A stretch of 64,000 nucleotides of DNA, taken from positions 81,383,980 through 81,447,979 of the forward strand of contig CP136063.1 of assembly GCA_032622095.1 (NCBI GenBank), in the 5' to 3' direction. Under the pieces are notes generated by a model. The model saw only the letters and a list, made by a program, of their open reading frames with translations, was not told the origin of the DNA and ran no database searches. Position 1 is the first letter of the stretch. Each line of letters begins with the position of its first letter. Positions 1 through 11,215 of this stretch are shown here, piece after piece. Source of the stretch: Siphonodentalium dalli. Taxonomy: Eukaryota; Mollusca; Scaphopoda; Gadilida; Siphonodentaliidae. A program made the position numbers and the translations under genes.

Positions 1-1368
1 CTACTTGACACTGTTGGGATGAAAGTCACATGAAACAATATTTTTCAAAACTCAAAGAGATTCTCTTGATTTCAACAAACGTACTCTTTTCTAAGAAATT
101 TACCCCTGCTGTTATTCGAAATTGTGCATGGAGTGTCACCACATCTCCTATGTCCTAACACACGCCAAACTACCTTCACAGAATCAGGCGCGTAGCTAGG
201 ATCCCCAAATAGGGGGGGCCTAATCATTATATGCGGGGGTCCAAGCACGATATGCCGAAGGCATATCCCGAAGGCCGCAGGCCTGAGATGGGGGAGGGTC
301 CGGGAGGGGATGTCCCCCTCCCGAGAATGGATTTTTTTTTTAATGTTAAGTGCTCTGAGAGCGAATTTGGCGCCTCTTTATGCATTGCTGGCGTCTTTTC
401 TATCAGAGGAATCAAAAGAACTTTTCAACATCCATATGACACCACAATAACGAATTCAGGGTATCTAATTCTGCTAGATCATATAATCCACGGTAGTTTC
501 AATCCAAACTCCAGGCGTGTTACCACTACAATAAGGATACTATATCAAAGAATTTCTTACATACATCACCCCCCCCCCCCCCACCCCCGGCGTCATCGGA
601 TTTATTCATGGATGAAGCCGGCTAATCGTTTTACGAGTGTACCCTCTCATGGTGCTCGGTTTACGGGCGAGTCCCTCGCAACAACTATGGTATGAATTCA
701 CTTGTCGAAGTGACTTCTTACCATATTTGTTGAGGCGGACATACTAGTATGAACGAGGAATACCATAGTCACCATATGATGCTTTATACGTCTTAGATAT
801 GTGGAATGATCTCAGCCAGAACACATTAAGTTATTCTGGTCTATTGACGGAAACATGATCATGGTTAGTCGTGATCATTTAGTCGAGGTTGAAATAGACT
901 TAAAGCCGCAAACGCCAGAACATTCAGCATGTTCCCCCTCAATACTCCAATTTTCCTGGTAGTGATATAAAAAACAAAACACTTTGTATGGACAATAATG
1001 ACCAAACTCATGTATTAAGATATATATAAACGAACTCATTTCGAGAATAAAAATGTCGGCTACACCTATATAATGCGCACGAGTGTAGACTATAAACGAT
1101 ATCTGATCCTACGGAGGATAACATAGGTTTTGATATGCGATCTTTATCTGTTTTTATGAAGGGTATTAGCTCTATAAATAATGTTCTTGATGAAATAACG
1201 GCGATTTGTATGAGAAATTTCAACACCACAATAGATCAACTCTGGAGAAATATAAGTCAAATTCTTCCCTTGGGTGGGTGGGTATGGTGGTATGTCCGTT
1301 ATTTCGTCAAAAAAAAAAACCTTCAAATATCTCCGTTATTTAGTTACTAAAAATATTTTCTTATTTTA

Positions 1369-1448
1369 GATCACATATCAAAATGAGAGGATATGGTGAC
1401 CCCCTTTTCATGGGATTACCATATTCTCTCATTTTGATATATGATCCT
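1369..1448. repeat. Short palindrome inside the hAT element
   Basis: A near-perfect inverted repeat: about 29 bases including ATCAAAATGAGAGGATATGG are mirrored after a loop of about 20 bases. A weaker inverted repeat (CCTCGCAACAACTATGGTA and its mirror) lies at 674-735. Both are in the non-coding left part of the transposon and may be subterminal structure or small nested insertions. Confidence 0.6.
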
Positions 1449-1661
1449 GTATGATCCTGCCTTTATTGAGCTACGAGTGACTCCTGAGACTAGGATCTCA
1501 TATTATATGATACCCTATCGGCCTATACTATATACGGAGGATCACATATTGTTTCATATCTACACCGTGCGCATGGCCTGAAATGTCACAGTCCTTAATA
1601 AGACGACCAAAACTGGCTGAGCGTGAATTGGCGGATGCACTTGATAACGATGGCTGAGTAT

Positions 1662-3692
1662 TCAGAAGACAAGTCGACGCGGCTTCAGCTTAAACTCGTC
1701 AACGATGGCATCGTGATCAAGGGTGTCAGCCAATTCATGATCAAACGAAAGCAGTGATAAACTCGATAACCGCGTTGTTAACATGCTTGCGCGTGTTTTG
1801 GTCTTGATGCGATTCATTGTGGAAAACATCCTCTCAACGCTGCAACTAGTCATTGGGAGGGTAACCATGTATGTGTATAAAGAACGGAAACTAGGGAATG
1901 TATCTGGACCAAGTATAGGAATAATCCCCAAAAGACAGTCGAACTCATCACCACGAGCAATTCGCCTGTCGATGAACTTTTGAAGTGTTGGTATTTCTGT
2001 ATCGTCAAGTTCCACATTCGCTCGTTTGCAAATATCCGCGAGGAGACCAACTTGCAGAAAAGAGGGAGATCCTGGTCTTAGAGCCATTGTACTTTTCATC
2101 AATCCTGTTTGTACTTCACCGAATCTATTTTCGATCTCTGAGATAATAGTCTCCAGAGCACAAACCCATTGTCTCTTCAGTTTCTTGTCAAAATCAGAGA
2201 TGCGATGACCACACCCTTCTAACATTACAGATTGGTCGAAATGAGACGGAATGTTTATCTTCCTTTTGCTTGCTGTTGGGTCCTTTTCGATGCTGTATTT
2301 AGTGCATAATTCGTCAGACAGATTTTTAGTCTTCTTAAAGCCAACGTTCTCATCGTTTTTGAACGAAACAAGTGTTTCTTTTGCAATACATATCAAGTCA
2401 ATCGTTGTATCAACTGTGTTTGTGACTTTCTGAAGGCTTTTCGTCGCTTGATCAGTGCATTGGAAGATCCTATTAAATGCGACCAACAGGAACATAAATT
2501 CAGCGCTGCGGATTTGTGCAGATAGACCGTGTGCTTTAATGCGTGTTTCTGTTTGTGTGTCGTCCTTAAAAAAGTCCAGAGCCTCCGTAATAACATAAAA
2601 GAGCCTAAGGACTCGATCGGCCGCGACGGATCTCGATGACCACCTGGTATCACATGAATGCGCCAATTCAAGTGGTGCTGAACCTGGCCGAAGTTCCTTC
2701 TGTAGGGAAACGAATTTCGCGTGCCTTTTAGAACCAGTAAAAAATGTGTCCAATTCATCCAGCACATCAAACAGTTGTTTCAACTCGACGTCACATTGGC
2801 AGGCAGCCGACATGACCAGGTTTAGTCGGTGACTATGGCAATGGGTATATATTGCGTTCGTGTAAGTTTTTTTCAGAGACGCCTGTACACCATTTTTGCG
2901 ACCCGACATGACATTTGTCCCATCGAATGATAACCCGACACATTTCTGAGGATCAAGAGTGAATATTGCAAGTGTTTGTAGAATTTTCTCGGTTAACGAA
3001 TCGGCACACAGACTTTCAGTTTCAACAAACCCCACGGCCCGTTCTTTTAGTGTTCCATCGTAATAATAACGAAGAGATATTCCAAGGATCTCCCTCTTCG
3101 ATGCGTCTTTGCACTCATCTGCCATGATAGCATAATATTCGGCTTCTAACACCTCCTTCTTAATTCTGTTTAGAAGCACATTGGCTGCACAGTTTAGCAG
3201 ATCGTTTTGAATGTCAGGACTTGTCATTTTGGCATTGTTTGGAAGGCTATCATATTTCTGCTTTAGTTCAGGTGAGAATTTGAAGATTAGTTGCAGTAGC
3301 TCAAGAAAATTCCCCTGATTGGCACTATCAGCGCTCTCGCGGTGGCCTCTTAAAGGTATATCCTGTTGGGCACAGAATATTACTAAGTCCAGTATGCATT
3401 TTAGGACCTCTCTGTTTCTCTCGACGAACATCGAATGGGAACCAACAGGATCTATCTGATTGACAATCGTGCCGCGACCGGAGTGAATACTGGACCGCAT
3501 CTCTCTGAGGACTACAGCTGCGTCCTTGTGTGCATTGGAAGAGTTGTGTTTTTCTAATTTATCGCCAATCTTTTTCCAATTTCGAAAACCAACGTCTACA
3601 AATGCCTTCTCTTTCTCTTGTGCCTTGAAGTTGTGGGGCAAAGAAGCGACACGGTTGACAAAAGACAGCATCTTTGCTGATGCTGTACTCAA
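1662..3692 (-). CDS. hAT transposase, catalytic and dimerisation part (676 codons open)
   Basis: Cut-and-paste transposase of the hAT family, of the kind found in ZMYM1-like, DUF4371-containing proteins; it would act on the terminal repeats of its own element. Visible in order: the end of a TTF-type zinc-finger region (FVDVGFRNWKK, then His pairs near residues 49-55); an RNase-H-like core with MADECKDAS (Asp192) and LSFDGTNVMSG (Asp257); HCHSHRLNLV near 285; the conserved CDTRWSS (Trp351); and the C-terminal hAT dimerisation motif SVERMFS (Glu620). The open frame is uninterrupted over 2 kb. Its first Met lies inside the overlap with the upstream frame, so the true N-terminus is the separate segment ending near 3625. 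The break is a single frameshift in the overlap (about 3600-3690); an intron is less likely because homology continues across it. Confidence 0.9.
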   Translation of the reverse strand: MSTASAKMLSFVNRVASLPHNFKAQEKEKAFVDVGFRNWKKIGDKLEKHNSSNAHKDAAVVLREMRSSIHSGRGTIVNQIDPVGSHSMFVERNREVLKCILDLVIFCAQQDIPLRGHRESADSANQGNFLELLQLIFKFSPELKQKYDSLPNNAKMTSPDIQNDLLNCAANVLLNRIKKEVLEAEYYAIMADECKDASKREILGISLRYYYDGTLKERAVGFVETESLCADSLTEKILQTLAIFTLDPQKCVGLSFDGTNVMSGRKNGVQASLKKTYTNAIYTHCHSHRLNLVMSAACQCDVELKQLFDVLDELDTFFTGSKRHAKFVSLQKELRPGSAPLELAHSCDTRWSSRSVAADRVLRLFYVITEALDFFKDDTQTETRIKAHGLSAQIRSAEFMFLLVAFNRIFQCTDQATKSLQKVTNTVDTTIDLICIAKETLVSFKNDENVGFKKTKNLSDELCTKYSIEKDPTASKRKINIPSHFDQSVMLEGCGHRISDFDKKLKRQWVCALETIISEIENRFGEVQTGLMKSTMALRPGSPSFLQVGLLADICKRANVELDDTEIPTLQKFIDRRIARGDEFDCLLGIIPILGPDTFPSFRSLYTYMVTLPMTSCSVERMFSTMNRIKTKTRASMLTTRLSSLSLLSFDHELADTLDHDAIVDEFKLKPRRLVF

Positions 3693-4083
3693 TCCACGAA
3701 TACTTGGTGTACCATGATTTTGTGAAACATCTGTATTTGTCTGTTAACCGCGATGTTGGAAATGAACCCAGTACTGGTTGGCGTGGGGGTTCGGTTGGCG
3801 AAGTAGAAATATCATGGATATCGATATCAATGTTAGTAGTTGGAGTAGGCCTATCGGCTTCGGGGCTCTCACTTCTCTCAATATCAATATTATCAATAAT
3901 ATCATCGTTGGTAATCGATCCATTGATACTGGCTACAACGTTATTGGCATCGCGCTCAGTTGATGTGTCGGAATTGTGGTTCGTGACCTTTGAAAGAAAA
4001 TTGTTTATGGTTGGTTGCCCAGCAGGCCGCGGCTTCTTCTTCGGAGGAGGTTTTGTGCTCATGACTTTACTATTCAATTTCAA
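3625..4083 (-). CDS. N-terminal segment of the hAT transposase (zinc-finger part), frameshifted from the body
   Basis: The segment opens with a basic, proline- and lysine-rich stretch (second Met at codon 8, followed by STKPPPKKKPRPAG), a low-complexity Asp/Ile/Ser region, then SWYTKYSWIEYSISKDAVFC followed by QPCRFFAP. This is the usual start of the TTF-type zinc finger of ZMYM1-like transposases, including the CxxC pair. After RFFAP the frame diverges and ends about 80 bases later, while the expected continuation (KEKAFVDVGFRNWKK) is read in the neighbouring frame. Together the two pieces give a protein of normal family length. The start is either the first Met (4083) or the Met seven codons on. 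Confidence 0.8.
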
Positions 4084-4472
4084 ACAAACCGTGCTAAATA
4101 CTTGTTTACCCTTGACCTTCTAAAAATAACAGTATTTGCAATTTACGGAAAAGGCAACGGATACGACGTAAACAAAATTCCGGTCGACGTCATAAACCAA
4201 ATTCCGGCCGCGCCGTGCACACTGGAACGTAGATCAAGTTCCGACATACCTGCCGACGTCAAACACAAATTTACTATATTTAATATTGTATATTCGCGCT
4301 TGTATAAATAGCAGATGATGGCGTTTAAATATACATTTATATTGGTCAGTCGATGGCTATGATAATTAGATATGAAAGACTATTTTTTGGAATTTTGTTG
4401 GGGGGCACTGGAAATTTTTGGGGGGGCACATGCCCCCCCAGGCCCCCCCGTAGCTACGCGCCTGCACAGAAT

Positions 4473-5149
4473 ACACCCAGAGGGCATAATGATAGTCACC
4501 AAACACTTGAACGTTATTATGACAAACTGATCACTGGGATCTGTATCTAAAATATTTAGTATGTCATGTATGTGTTATATCAAGCTGCAAAACAGAGTTC
4601 AGACCCATCGCTAAGCGACGTCTGAACGTGTATATATAGACCATTTTCAAATGAATATGGACAGTTATATTTCTCAGAATAATGCAGAATGAATTGTAAC
4701 CAACAAACATCTCAAAGAAATAAATGCGACATTTCTTCACATTACGAGCAGGTGCGGGCAGTGGTAAGTCCTGCGTAGGGGACTGAACTCTTGATGGAGC
4801 TTGGTGTTATATATATCATAGCACAACCAAACAATCCAAACAATATGTTGCTTTTGAGTCTATGAACAGTGTTAGCAATACACTTTGAACTTCTGTCACT
4901 GATGTACCGTGTTATTTACAGGCAGCTTCGCGCTGTCTCTTGCCCAATGCACCCCCTCCCCAAATAATGTTTTAATATTTTCATTTGGCAAAATATTTGG
5001 TAAGCGAATCATTAATTTGCCATGAACTTGAATATGCTGAAAATGTTGGTTGTCTAATGTCTCACATTTACCGTTGGATTATTATGTTAGGACAAGTTAA
5101 CACCTCTCTCAGCGTGTAGTTAGTCTGATTGCACTGGTATTGACGGTGG
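4473..5149. other. No gene recognised
   Basis: AT-rich DNA after the hAT element. I see no coding segment with splice support and no clear repeat here. Confidence 0.4.
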
Positions 5150-6014
5150 TGAGCATTTTGACTGTCACGAGCATATGCTAGTTTATTTTTAAAGCAAGTT
5201 GATACTTTTTTGTTCCGGAATACTCCGTGGATTTCTATAAAATTATGACCAAAGTTTCCATCAGATGTGCGTGGAATGCACCAGTCCATAAATCTTGTAG
5301 AATCCTTCGACTGACAACTTTGATCAGAATTTTAGAGCAAACAAATGTGAATTTGGACACAAATGATGTATCAGCTTGTTTGAAAAATAGTATATGTGAC
5401 CCGCCATATAAAATCCAGTCGGAAGTCGGGATTTTGTTTACCCTGTGCCAATGCATTCTCTTATATATGCGAGTCGACCATAGGTCGCCTCGCATATATA
5501 AGAGAATACATTGGCCTAACATTTATTTTACAATTTTAATAATTTTTTCTTGTATTCTTTAACAATTTTATAATTTCACCCATACAGAGCCCCAGACAAA
5601 CATGAGCAAAATGACACTCTTCTATATGCTTCTATATATGTGTGGGGCTCCCTGCAGGGTAATGGATGTTTTTTATTTTATGTCCTAAAAATTGTCAGAA
5701 ACATTTATTTAAAATAAATGATAAAAAATCGTTAGGCCAATGCATTGTGTTATATATGCGAGGCGACCTATGGTCGACTCGCATATATAAGAGAATGCAT
5801 TGGCACAGGGTAAAAAAATCCCGACTTCCAACTGGATTTGATATGGCGGGTCACATATTATCTGCCATATGCTCGTAGCTGACAAAATATTATGTAATAT
5901 GTCATATTTTATTTTATTACCCTTTTGCTCGTTTCGTGTTTTCGATCGCATCGGCTATTTTGAATGCGTGATACTCATCTACTCGAAACCACGTGATTCC
6001 CCACCGTTAGTATC
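5150..6014. repeat. Interrupted relative of the MITE at 21996-22259
   Basis: The block at 5152-5204 (GAGCATATGCTAGTTTATTT region) matches, in reverse, the block at about 22105-22160. The block at about 5930-6013 (ATTTTGAATGCG, then CGAAACCACGTGATTCCCC) matches the right end of the same element. The 465-bp foldback element at 5393-5857 lies between them, so this looks like a diverged MITE that another element entered. Confidence 0.5.
5393..5857. mobile_element. Foldback element B, copy 1 (465 bp)
   Basis: Outer inverted repeats of about 60 bp begin TATGTGACCCGCCATAT and are mirrored at the right end. Just inside each end is a further self-palindrome of about 67 bp built on CCAATGCATTCTCTTATATA with a centre at GACCATAGGTC. 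The middle is AT-rich and non-coding. The flanks suggest a TA target. A second copy is at 33452-34861. No protein is encoded, so it would be non-autonomous. Confidence 0.8.
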
Positions 6015-6584
6015 CAGTGGTGGGGATTTTTTTGCACGTACGGTGGCGTTATTTGCACGGTGACGGTGTTTACACGGTGTCGGTGTTTTATGACAAATCC
6101 TCTTTGTTTCGGAATAGAATAGGATAATTTTATACAATATACACATATGCACATAGAAAATTAAGTATTATAATAAATAGATATAATATTAATAGACTAT
6201 ATATGTATAATTTAGAGATGATATAGTCATGACTGACTGTCTTACTATCACCTATCATCGAGGTGAAGCAAGCATTTTCCAATTTTATTGTTTGGTGATT
6301 GGTTTATTGTTCTAAGATCTAAACGACAGGCAGGAAATCCAAATGATAGTTGGGTAGGCTCGGATGCAAACATGCTTGACCAGAACACAACATTTGTGTG
6401 TAATTAAAAGCAATCTCCCCTTCCTATACTCATATCAGACTCACCCAAACGTTTGATATGTCAACTCACACTCTTGTCTATACCGATCTATACTTCTTTC
6501 CGCTATACTAAATCTATTTTCAATCAATTTCTTTCTATTACTCCATATGAAAAAAATATCTCATTTTCATATATCTATCGACCC

Positions 6585-6696
6585 AGCCCACACTGTGAGT
6601 AGCTCAGTAACATGTATACCAACAATGATCTTCTAAAATTATTATGAACACCATGCATAACCTAATAGTATTTCATCATTCTCACAGTGTGGGCTT
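6585..6696. repeat. Small MITE-like inverted repeat
   Basis: AGCCCACACTGTGAG at 6585 is mirrored exactly by CTCACAGTGTGGGCT ending at about 6696, enclosing 80 AT-rich bases. Confidence 0.6.
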
Positions 6697-6700
6697 ATTT

Positions 6701-7367
6701 AGGGTGCATTTACATTGCTATATATATATGTATACAGTTCTACACGAATACCAGTGTAAACGGGTTGATATAGAAATGCACACAGAAATAAAACGGTATT
6801 TGTTCGTGTGAGCAAACATCGTGTCCTTTATAATTCAGGGTCAACACCGAGGCATTGCGACAGACAATGTATATGTATATAGTTCACACTAACCACTTTG
6901 TAAATATTGCAAATCTCGCCAGTTACATGTGAAATCATGTCTTAGAGATTAAAGCATAGAATATATAGACAGGCAAATCTGATTTGATTAATTGTTACCC
7001 GGGCTTGGGGAATGTGCGTAATGTCTCTTTGTCATTTCAACCAATGTACTTCATATGAAATACAACGAGGATTGAGACAATTGTCAGAAAATCCTGTGCG
7101 CTATTTTTCTGTGGCAGTAGCCCATGGCCGGGCACACCATCTCAACCGATGCGGACGCGGCACAGATCAAATCGTTTTGGTCTGCTGATAGTTGATTCAT
7201 TATTTTTGTCTGGCATAAACTGACACGACTCATCGTGAATTGTCAATTACCAGAGTACTAATGAGCGCGCGTTCACTTTCAGTAATCATGTTGTGATCAC
7301 AGTAATCCGCGACACGTGACTTCACAAGGATATGTATACAGATCTACACCAATGTAAACTTCCCTTA
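6701..7367. repeat. Interspersed repeat, about 665 bp, copy 1
   Basis: The ends are short inverted repeats (AGGGTGCATTTACA left; TGTAAACTTCCCTTA right). The body is shared with 48381-49025, including GTGTAAACGGGTTGATATAG near the left and CGCGACACGTGACTTCA near the right. It is non-coding. Confidence 0.6.
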
Positions 7368-7374
7368 CACGTAA

Positions 7375-7515
7375 TCGGAAACGACCCCCATAAGCTTTAA
7401 GCTTGGTGTCCGATCGCCTCCATACAATCAATATTCATGCTTCATATTTTAAACCATGCATGCATTGTTTTTTAATTAAATGGAATAAATTATGTTTACA
7501 TCAGAGGCAATACTG
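7375..7515. repeat. Interspersed repeat about 140 bp, also at 60105-60235
   Basis: Both copies carry CGACCCCCATAAGCTTTA, then CAATATTCAT, then TGGAATAAAT and GTTTACATCA in the same order and spacing. Non-coding. Confidence 0.6.
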
Positions 7516-8637
7516 ATTAATACTGCATGTCTCTAGATCGTTAGCACAAGACATGTCGGACCCTACGGTTATTCAGTCAGCATATGCAGCTAGCAGTCAA
7601 TTTATCTTTCTGTTCTGTTCAATCTTTCGGGTTCTATCTTTCCAGCTCTGTGCGCAGAGAAAAGAACAGGAAGAATTTGAAGAAAGGTACGGTATAGGTA
7701 TACCCGTAAAGAGTCATTTAGGTGGGGCCGTGGGGTGGGGGGGGGGGGGGGGGGGGGTAGACGCAACTTTGTCTGAGTTTTTTTTCTTAAACTGGGCACA
7801 TATATTTACCTGTGATAATGAGGCCCGTTGGAATTTGTCTTGTGTTGTTACCTCCCTTTTCCGACTTAATTTTCTCAAGATGCGTAATTTTGTCCGATCT
7901 TTTTATATTCCTACATTTTTCAATCAATCTTTTTAACTTGGCATACATATTTTGTACCACCGGCCTGATGTTTTTGGGAATCACGGTATCAGTTGAGAAA
8001 CTCCTCCTTATCGATAAACTCTTTCTTGGAGATACTACTCTGAATAATACACAAAACAGGAACATATTTAGGGCTTTTCAACTATACATAACCTCGACAT
8101 CGCGGTTTAAACTTTAATTAAACACCTTAATGTGCAAACCTCTGCCGCAAAATGAAAGTAACTGCATGTTGTATTATCAATACATAGAACGCGAAAATTC
8201 ACCTGAACCACCAACCCACGAGACGAACCACCCCTCCCCCATAAAGTGAAATATCCACCGTTATGGTCACACTCAGGATTATATCATATTTCGCTACAAG
8301 TGAAACGATGATGGTATAGATATGAATTATCATGTTTGTGTGTAATTACAATTATGTGGGGAGAGAGATTCTTTGTAAGTTGCAAAAACTTGTGTCTCAA
8401 TCCCGTTGCGTTATTATGCAATAAATATATATTTACACTATTAGTTATTATAACTAGTGCATGACAAGAAAAAAGAAAGAAAATCATCATCTGGTGACTG
8501 ATATCTGCATTTTGTTTTACCGTGTGTCTATTGGTAATACTAGTAATTCAGTAATTATGAAACGTTGGGGTGTTAAAAAAATCCAAAAAGCTTCTAGACA
8601 ACTCACACGGTCCATTACTCTATTATACAACTTACAG

Positions 8638-8742
8638 GCATACCAATCCAATCGACAACTTGCTAACAGACGCACCAGCCAACTCGGATACAAATATCAC
8701 AGACATGTTGGCTGGTGGCGACAACGATGCCTGCTATGTAAA
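8638..8742 (+). CDS. Candidate internal exon of an unrecognised gene
   Basis: A 105-base open segment lies between a good acceptor (pyrimidine-rich tract ending CTTACAG) and a donor (AA|GTATGT). It reads HTNPIDNLLTDAPANSDTN and continues to DNDACYVK: soluble, acidic, not low complexity. One base precedes the first full codon and two follow the last, so the exon is symmetrical. The same phase is seen at 15281-15346, 15893-16015 and 16175-16282, and an open segment ending GAAGAAAG|GTACGG at 7688 would also fit upstream. I do not recognise the protein. The join to the 15-16 kb exons is inference from phase only. Confidence 0.4.
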
Positions 8743-8803
8743 GTATGTTTCATTTATTATTCTATACGTTTGTAACACAACTATTAGTCTAGGCATCACA
8801 GGA

Positions 8804-9306
8804 GGCGGGTGGGGTATCCACTGTATGGGACCACAATGATATTGAGGCTGAACTCTTCCAATCTAAAATATCGGAACCCATAACAGGAAGCAAAATAAAA
8901 TCATTTTTAATTTTTCAATGGTTCCAACCCGACAAGTTTGCACTTTAAGATGACACTACACCATTTCCTATTTAATACAGAAAACATAACATAATGTACA
9001 CATAAAAGGCAAACATGGTTTTATTCCGTTTTGGCCGATGGTCGCTCTATCATACTAACATTTGTTTGTTGGCAGATTCAATAAATTCATGACATCACGA
9101 TGGCAAGCATTGAGACGTGTCATGAACTTATTCATCGATTCAGTAATATAAAACTTGTCGTGTGGGTAACATTGGAAAAATCAGAATAATTATATTTAGA
9201 ATTTTTGCGACCTGTTATAGATGGGCAAAATTGAAATAGATTTCAGCCTCAAGAACATTGTAGTCCCATAAATTCGGTTGTTGGGATGGGGGGGGGGGGC
9301 ACCCGC
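8804..9306. repeat. MITE-like element with about 45-60 bp inverted repeats
   Basis: GCGGGTGGGGTATCC at 8804 and the following GGGACCACAATGATATTGAG are mirrored, with indels and a G-run, at 9244-9306. The interior is AT-rich and non-coding. Confidence 0.55.
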
Positions 9307-9400
9307 CCCATGTCGTGTCCAGATCATATTGACATGTTGTTCGCATTATCAAAGGACTTTTTGTCAAGACTGGCTCACGTTTCCTAGTACTTCAACCCTA

Positions 9401-10116
9401 GTTAGATCCATAAGCTAGATAATGAGTTGTGTTATAGTTAGATCCATAAGCTACATAATGCATTGTATTAGTTAGATCCATAAGCTAGATACTGAATTGT
9501 GTTATAGTTAGATTCATAAGCTAGATAATGCATTGTATTAGTTAGATTCATAAGCTAGATAATGCATTGTATTAGTTAGATCCATAAGCTAGATAATGCA
9601 TTGTGTTATAGTTAGATTCATAAGCTAGATAATGCATTGTGTTATAGTTAGATCAATAAGCTAGATAATGCATTGTATTAGTTAGATTCATAAGCCAGAT
9701 AATGCATTGTATTAGTTAGATCCATAAGCTAGATAATGCATTGTATTAGTTAGATCCATAAGCTAGATAATGCATTGTGTTATAGTTAGATCCATAAGAT
9801 AGATAGTGCATTGTATTAGTTAGATTCATAAGCTAGATAATGCATTGTATTAGTTAGATCCATAAGCTAGATAATGAATTGTATTAGTTAGATCCATAAG
9901 CTAGATAATGTATTGTATTAGTTAGATTCATAAGCTAGATAATGTATTGTGTTATAGTTAGATTCATAAGCTAGATAATGCATTGTGTTATAGTTAGATC
10001 CATAAGCTAGATAATGCATTGTATTAGTTAGATTCATAAGCTAGATAATGCATTGTATTAGTTAGATCCATAAGCTAGATAATGCATTGTATTGGTTAGA
10101 TCCATAAGCTAGATAA
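9401..10116 (+). repeat. 34/36-bp minisatellite, about 20 units
   Basis: The unit is GTTAGATCCATAAGCTAGAT followed by AATGCATTGT and either ATTA (34 bp) or GTTATA (36 bp). The two lengths are interspersed, and a C/T variant (GATCC or GATTC) recurs. Further units lie at 12311-12343, 12499-12604 and 14615-14641, so the array once ran through the region now occupied by the giant palindrome and the LINE. Confidence 0.95.
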
Positions 10117-10121
10117 ATATA

Positions 10122-10278
10122 GGTTATCACCACCATGTGTGTGTCTGAGATCCGTATTCAAGTCGAGCTGCCTTCTCTGGGCTGTCTATCGACGAGTCCG
10201 CAGAACGAGTCGATAGACAGCCCAGAGAAGGCAGCGAGACTTGAATACGGGTCTGGGAAACACAGTGTGATGATAACC
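10122..10278. repeat. Left outer hairpin of the giant palindrome
   Basis: Self-complementary: GGTTATCACCACCATGTGTG and CTGCCTTCTCTGGGCTGTCT are mirrored around a short centre near 10195. A near-identical hairpin closes the right end at 12146-12304. Confidence 0.85.
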
Positions 10279-10281
10279 AAT

Positions 10282-11209
10282 TTATCTTACAATTCGTCCC
10301 ATAAAAATGCAATAAAACTCAATTTAAAACAGGAACTATTTTGTTAAGCGCAACACACAACGTACACAATTCTCAGCACGCGATGTTGTGATAAGTCAAA
10401 TTCTGAGAAATTCACGTCACTATTCAATTTCACTTTGGCTGGAATCCGATTCAATGATGAGGCGACGATATTTTCGTTTTAAATGTTCAACATAATTGTC
10501 ACTTTTAACGGGATAATTGTATTATTTTATGGTGCACTTCTCCTTGGATTGTGATAGTGTTGGCGAGAGGCATTGCCGGAGATGACTGTCCATTCAGAGG
10601 TTTGGTGAATTTTGAACTTTCCGACACTTCAACAATCGAGTTCTGATTCGCACTAAAATCACCCATTAAAATTCATTTAGAGGAAATGCAATAAATCACG
10701 GACTTTTCGTAAGTATTCTGTTTTATATCCTTAACATGAGATAAAATTAATTTGATTTTCCCTTCTGTATTTTATCGAATAAAAAATGCGTTCAGTAGCT
10801 TTTGATCAAGACCGTACTGAATTACGGGGAATTCCCTTCTTCGCTGAAATAGAATTTTTTTAATTAGTCCGTATTCGTGCGTGCTGTAAACAATGTGTAA
10901 CGTTCGTAACTTTTCGGATTCCAACACATTTTTGGATGACATCTTTTAGATTTTTCGGTCATGTCTCCACATTTTGTCCACTTTATTGAAATACGTATTG
11001 ATTATTTTACGTTTGTAGCACACGATTATATTATTTTATGACTTTTAATTGGTTATTTAGACGTTTTTTTTTAAAAGCCAGTTGCCGAAACGCACGTGCA
11101 CTAGCTGTTGCCATCCACGATATCCTTGTTGCCATCCAGGATACAAGATCGGAAACCGCCTAGGCGTTTTCGCGTGTATTTGAGGAAATATAGCTAAATT
11201 GTAAGATAA
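10282..11209 (+). mobile_element. 928-bp element with TTATCTTACAAT ends, copy 1
   Basis: It begins TTATCTTACAATTCG and ends AAATTGTAAGATAA, giving terminal inverted repeats of about 12 bp. It is non-coding. Copy 2 (11216-12142) is in the opposite orientation and a 150-bp piece is at 12344-12496. Confidence 0.7.
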
Positions 11210-11215
11210 TGCATT

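Larger units (their letters stand above)
185..4464 (-). mobile_element. Complete hAT-superfamily DNA transposon (ZMYM1-like), about 4.3 kb
   Basis: Terminal inverted repeats start CAGGCGCGTAGCTA on the left (185) and are mirrored on the right (ending 4464). The element is flanked by an exact 8-bp direct duplication, CACAGAAT, at 177-184 and 4465-4472, which is the target-site length of hAT elements. The interior holds a two-piece transposase on the minus strand (4083 down to 1662) and about 1.4 kb of non-coding DNA towards the left end, with C-rich and G-rich runs just inside both termini. Exact target duplication and near-complete coding sequence suggest a fairly recent insertion. The coding frame is broken once, so this copy may no longer make its own transposase. 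Confidence 0.93.

Noticed and set aside
231-695. 154-codon open frame near the left end of the hAT element
   Set aside because: It runs through the terminal repeat and a poly-C tract, is low complexity, and lies opposite the transposase in non-coding element DNA.
7553-7936. 127-codon open frame starting MSDPTVIQ
   Set aside because: It crosses a G-run and reads as poly-Gly. Only the part up to the GAAGAAAG|GTACGG donor at 7688 might be an exon, and that is unsupported.
10180-10215. Hammerhead-ribozyme-like GACGAGTC strings in the hairpin centre
   Set aside because: The conserved CUGANGA and GAAA core segments are absent.
10135-10347. Similar open frames at 10135-10347 and 10127-10312
   Set aside because: They arise from the self-palindrome at the edge of the giant inverted repeat. 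The same peptide appears on both strands.
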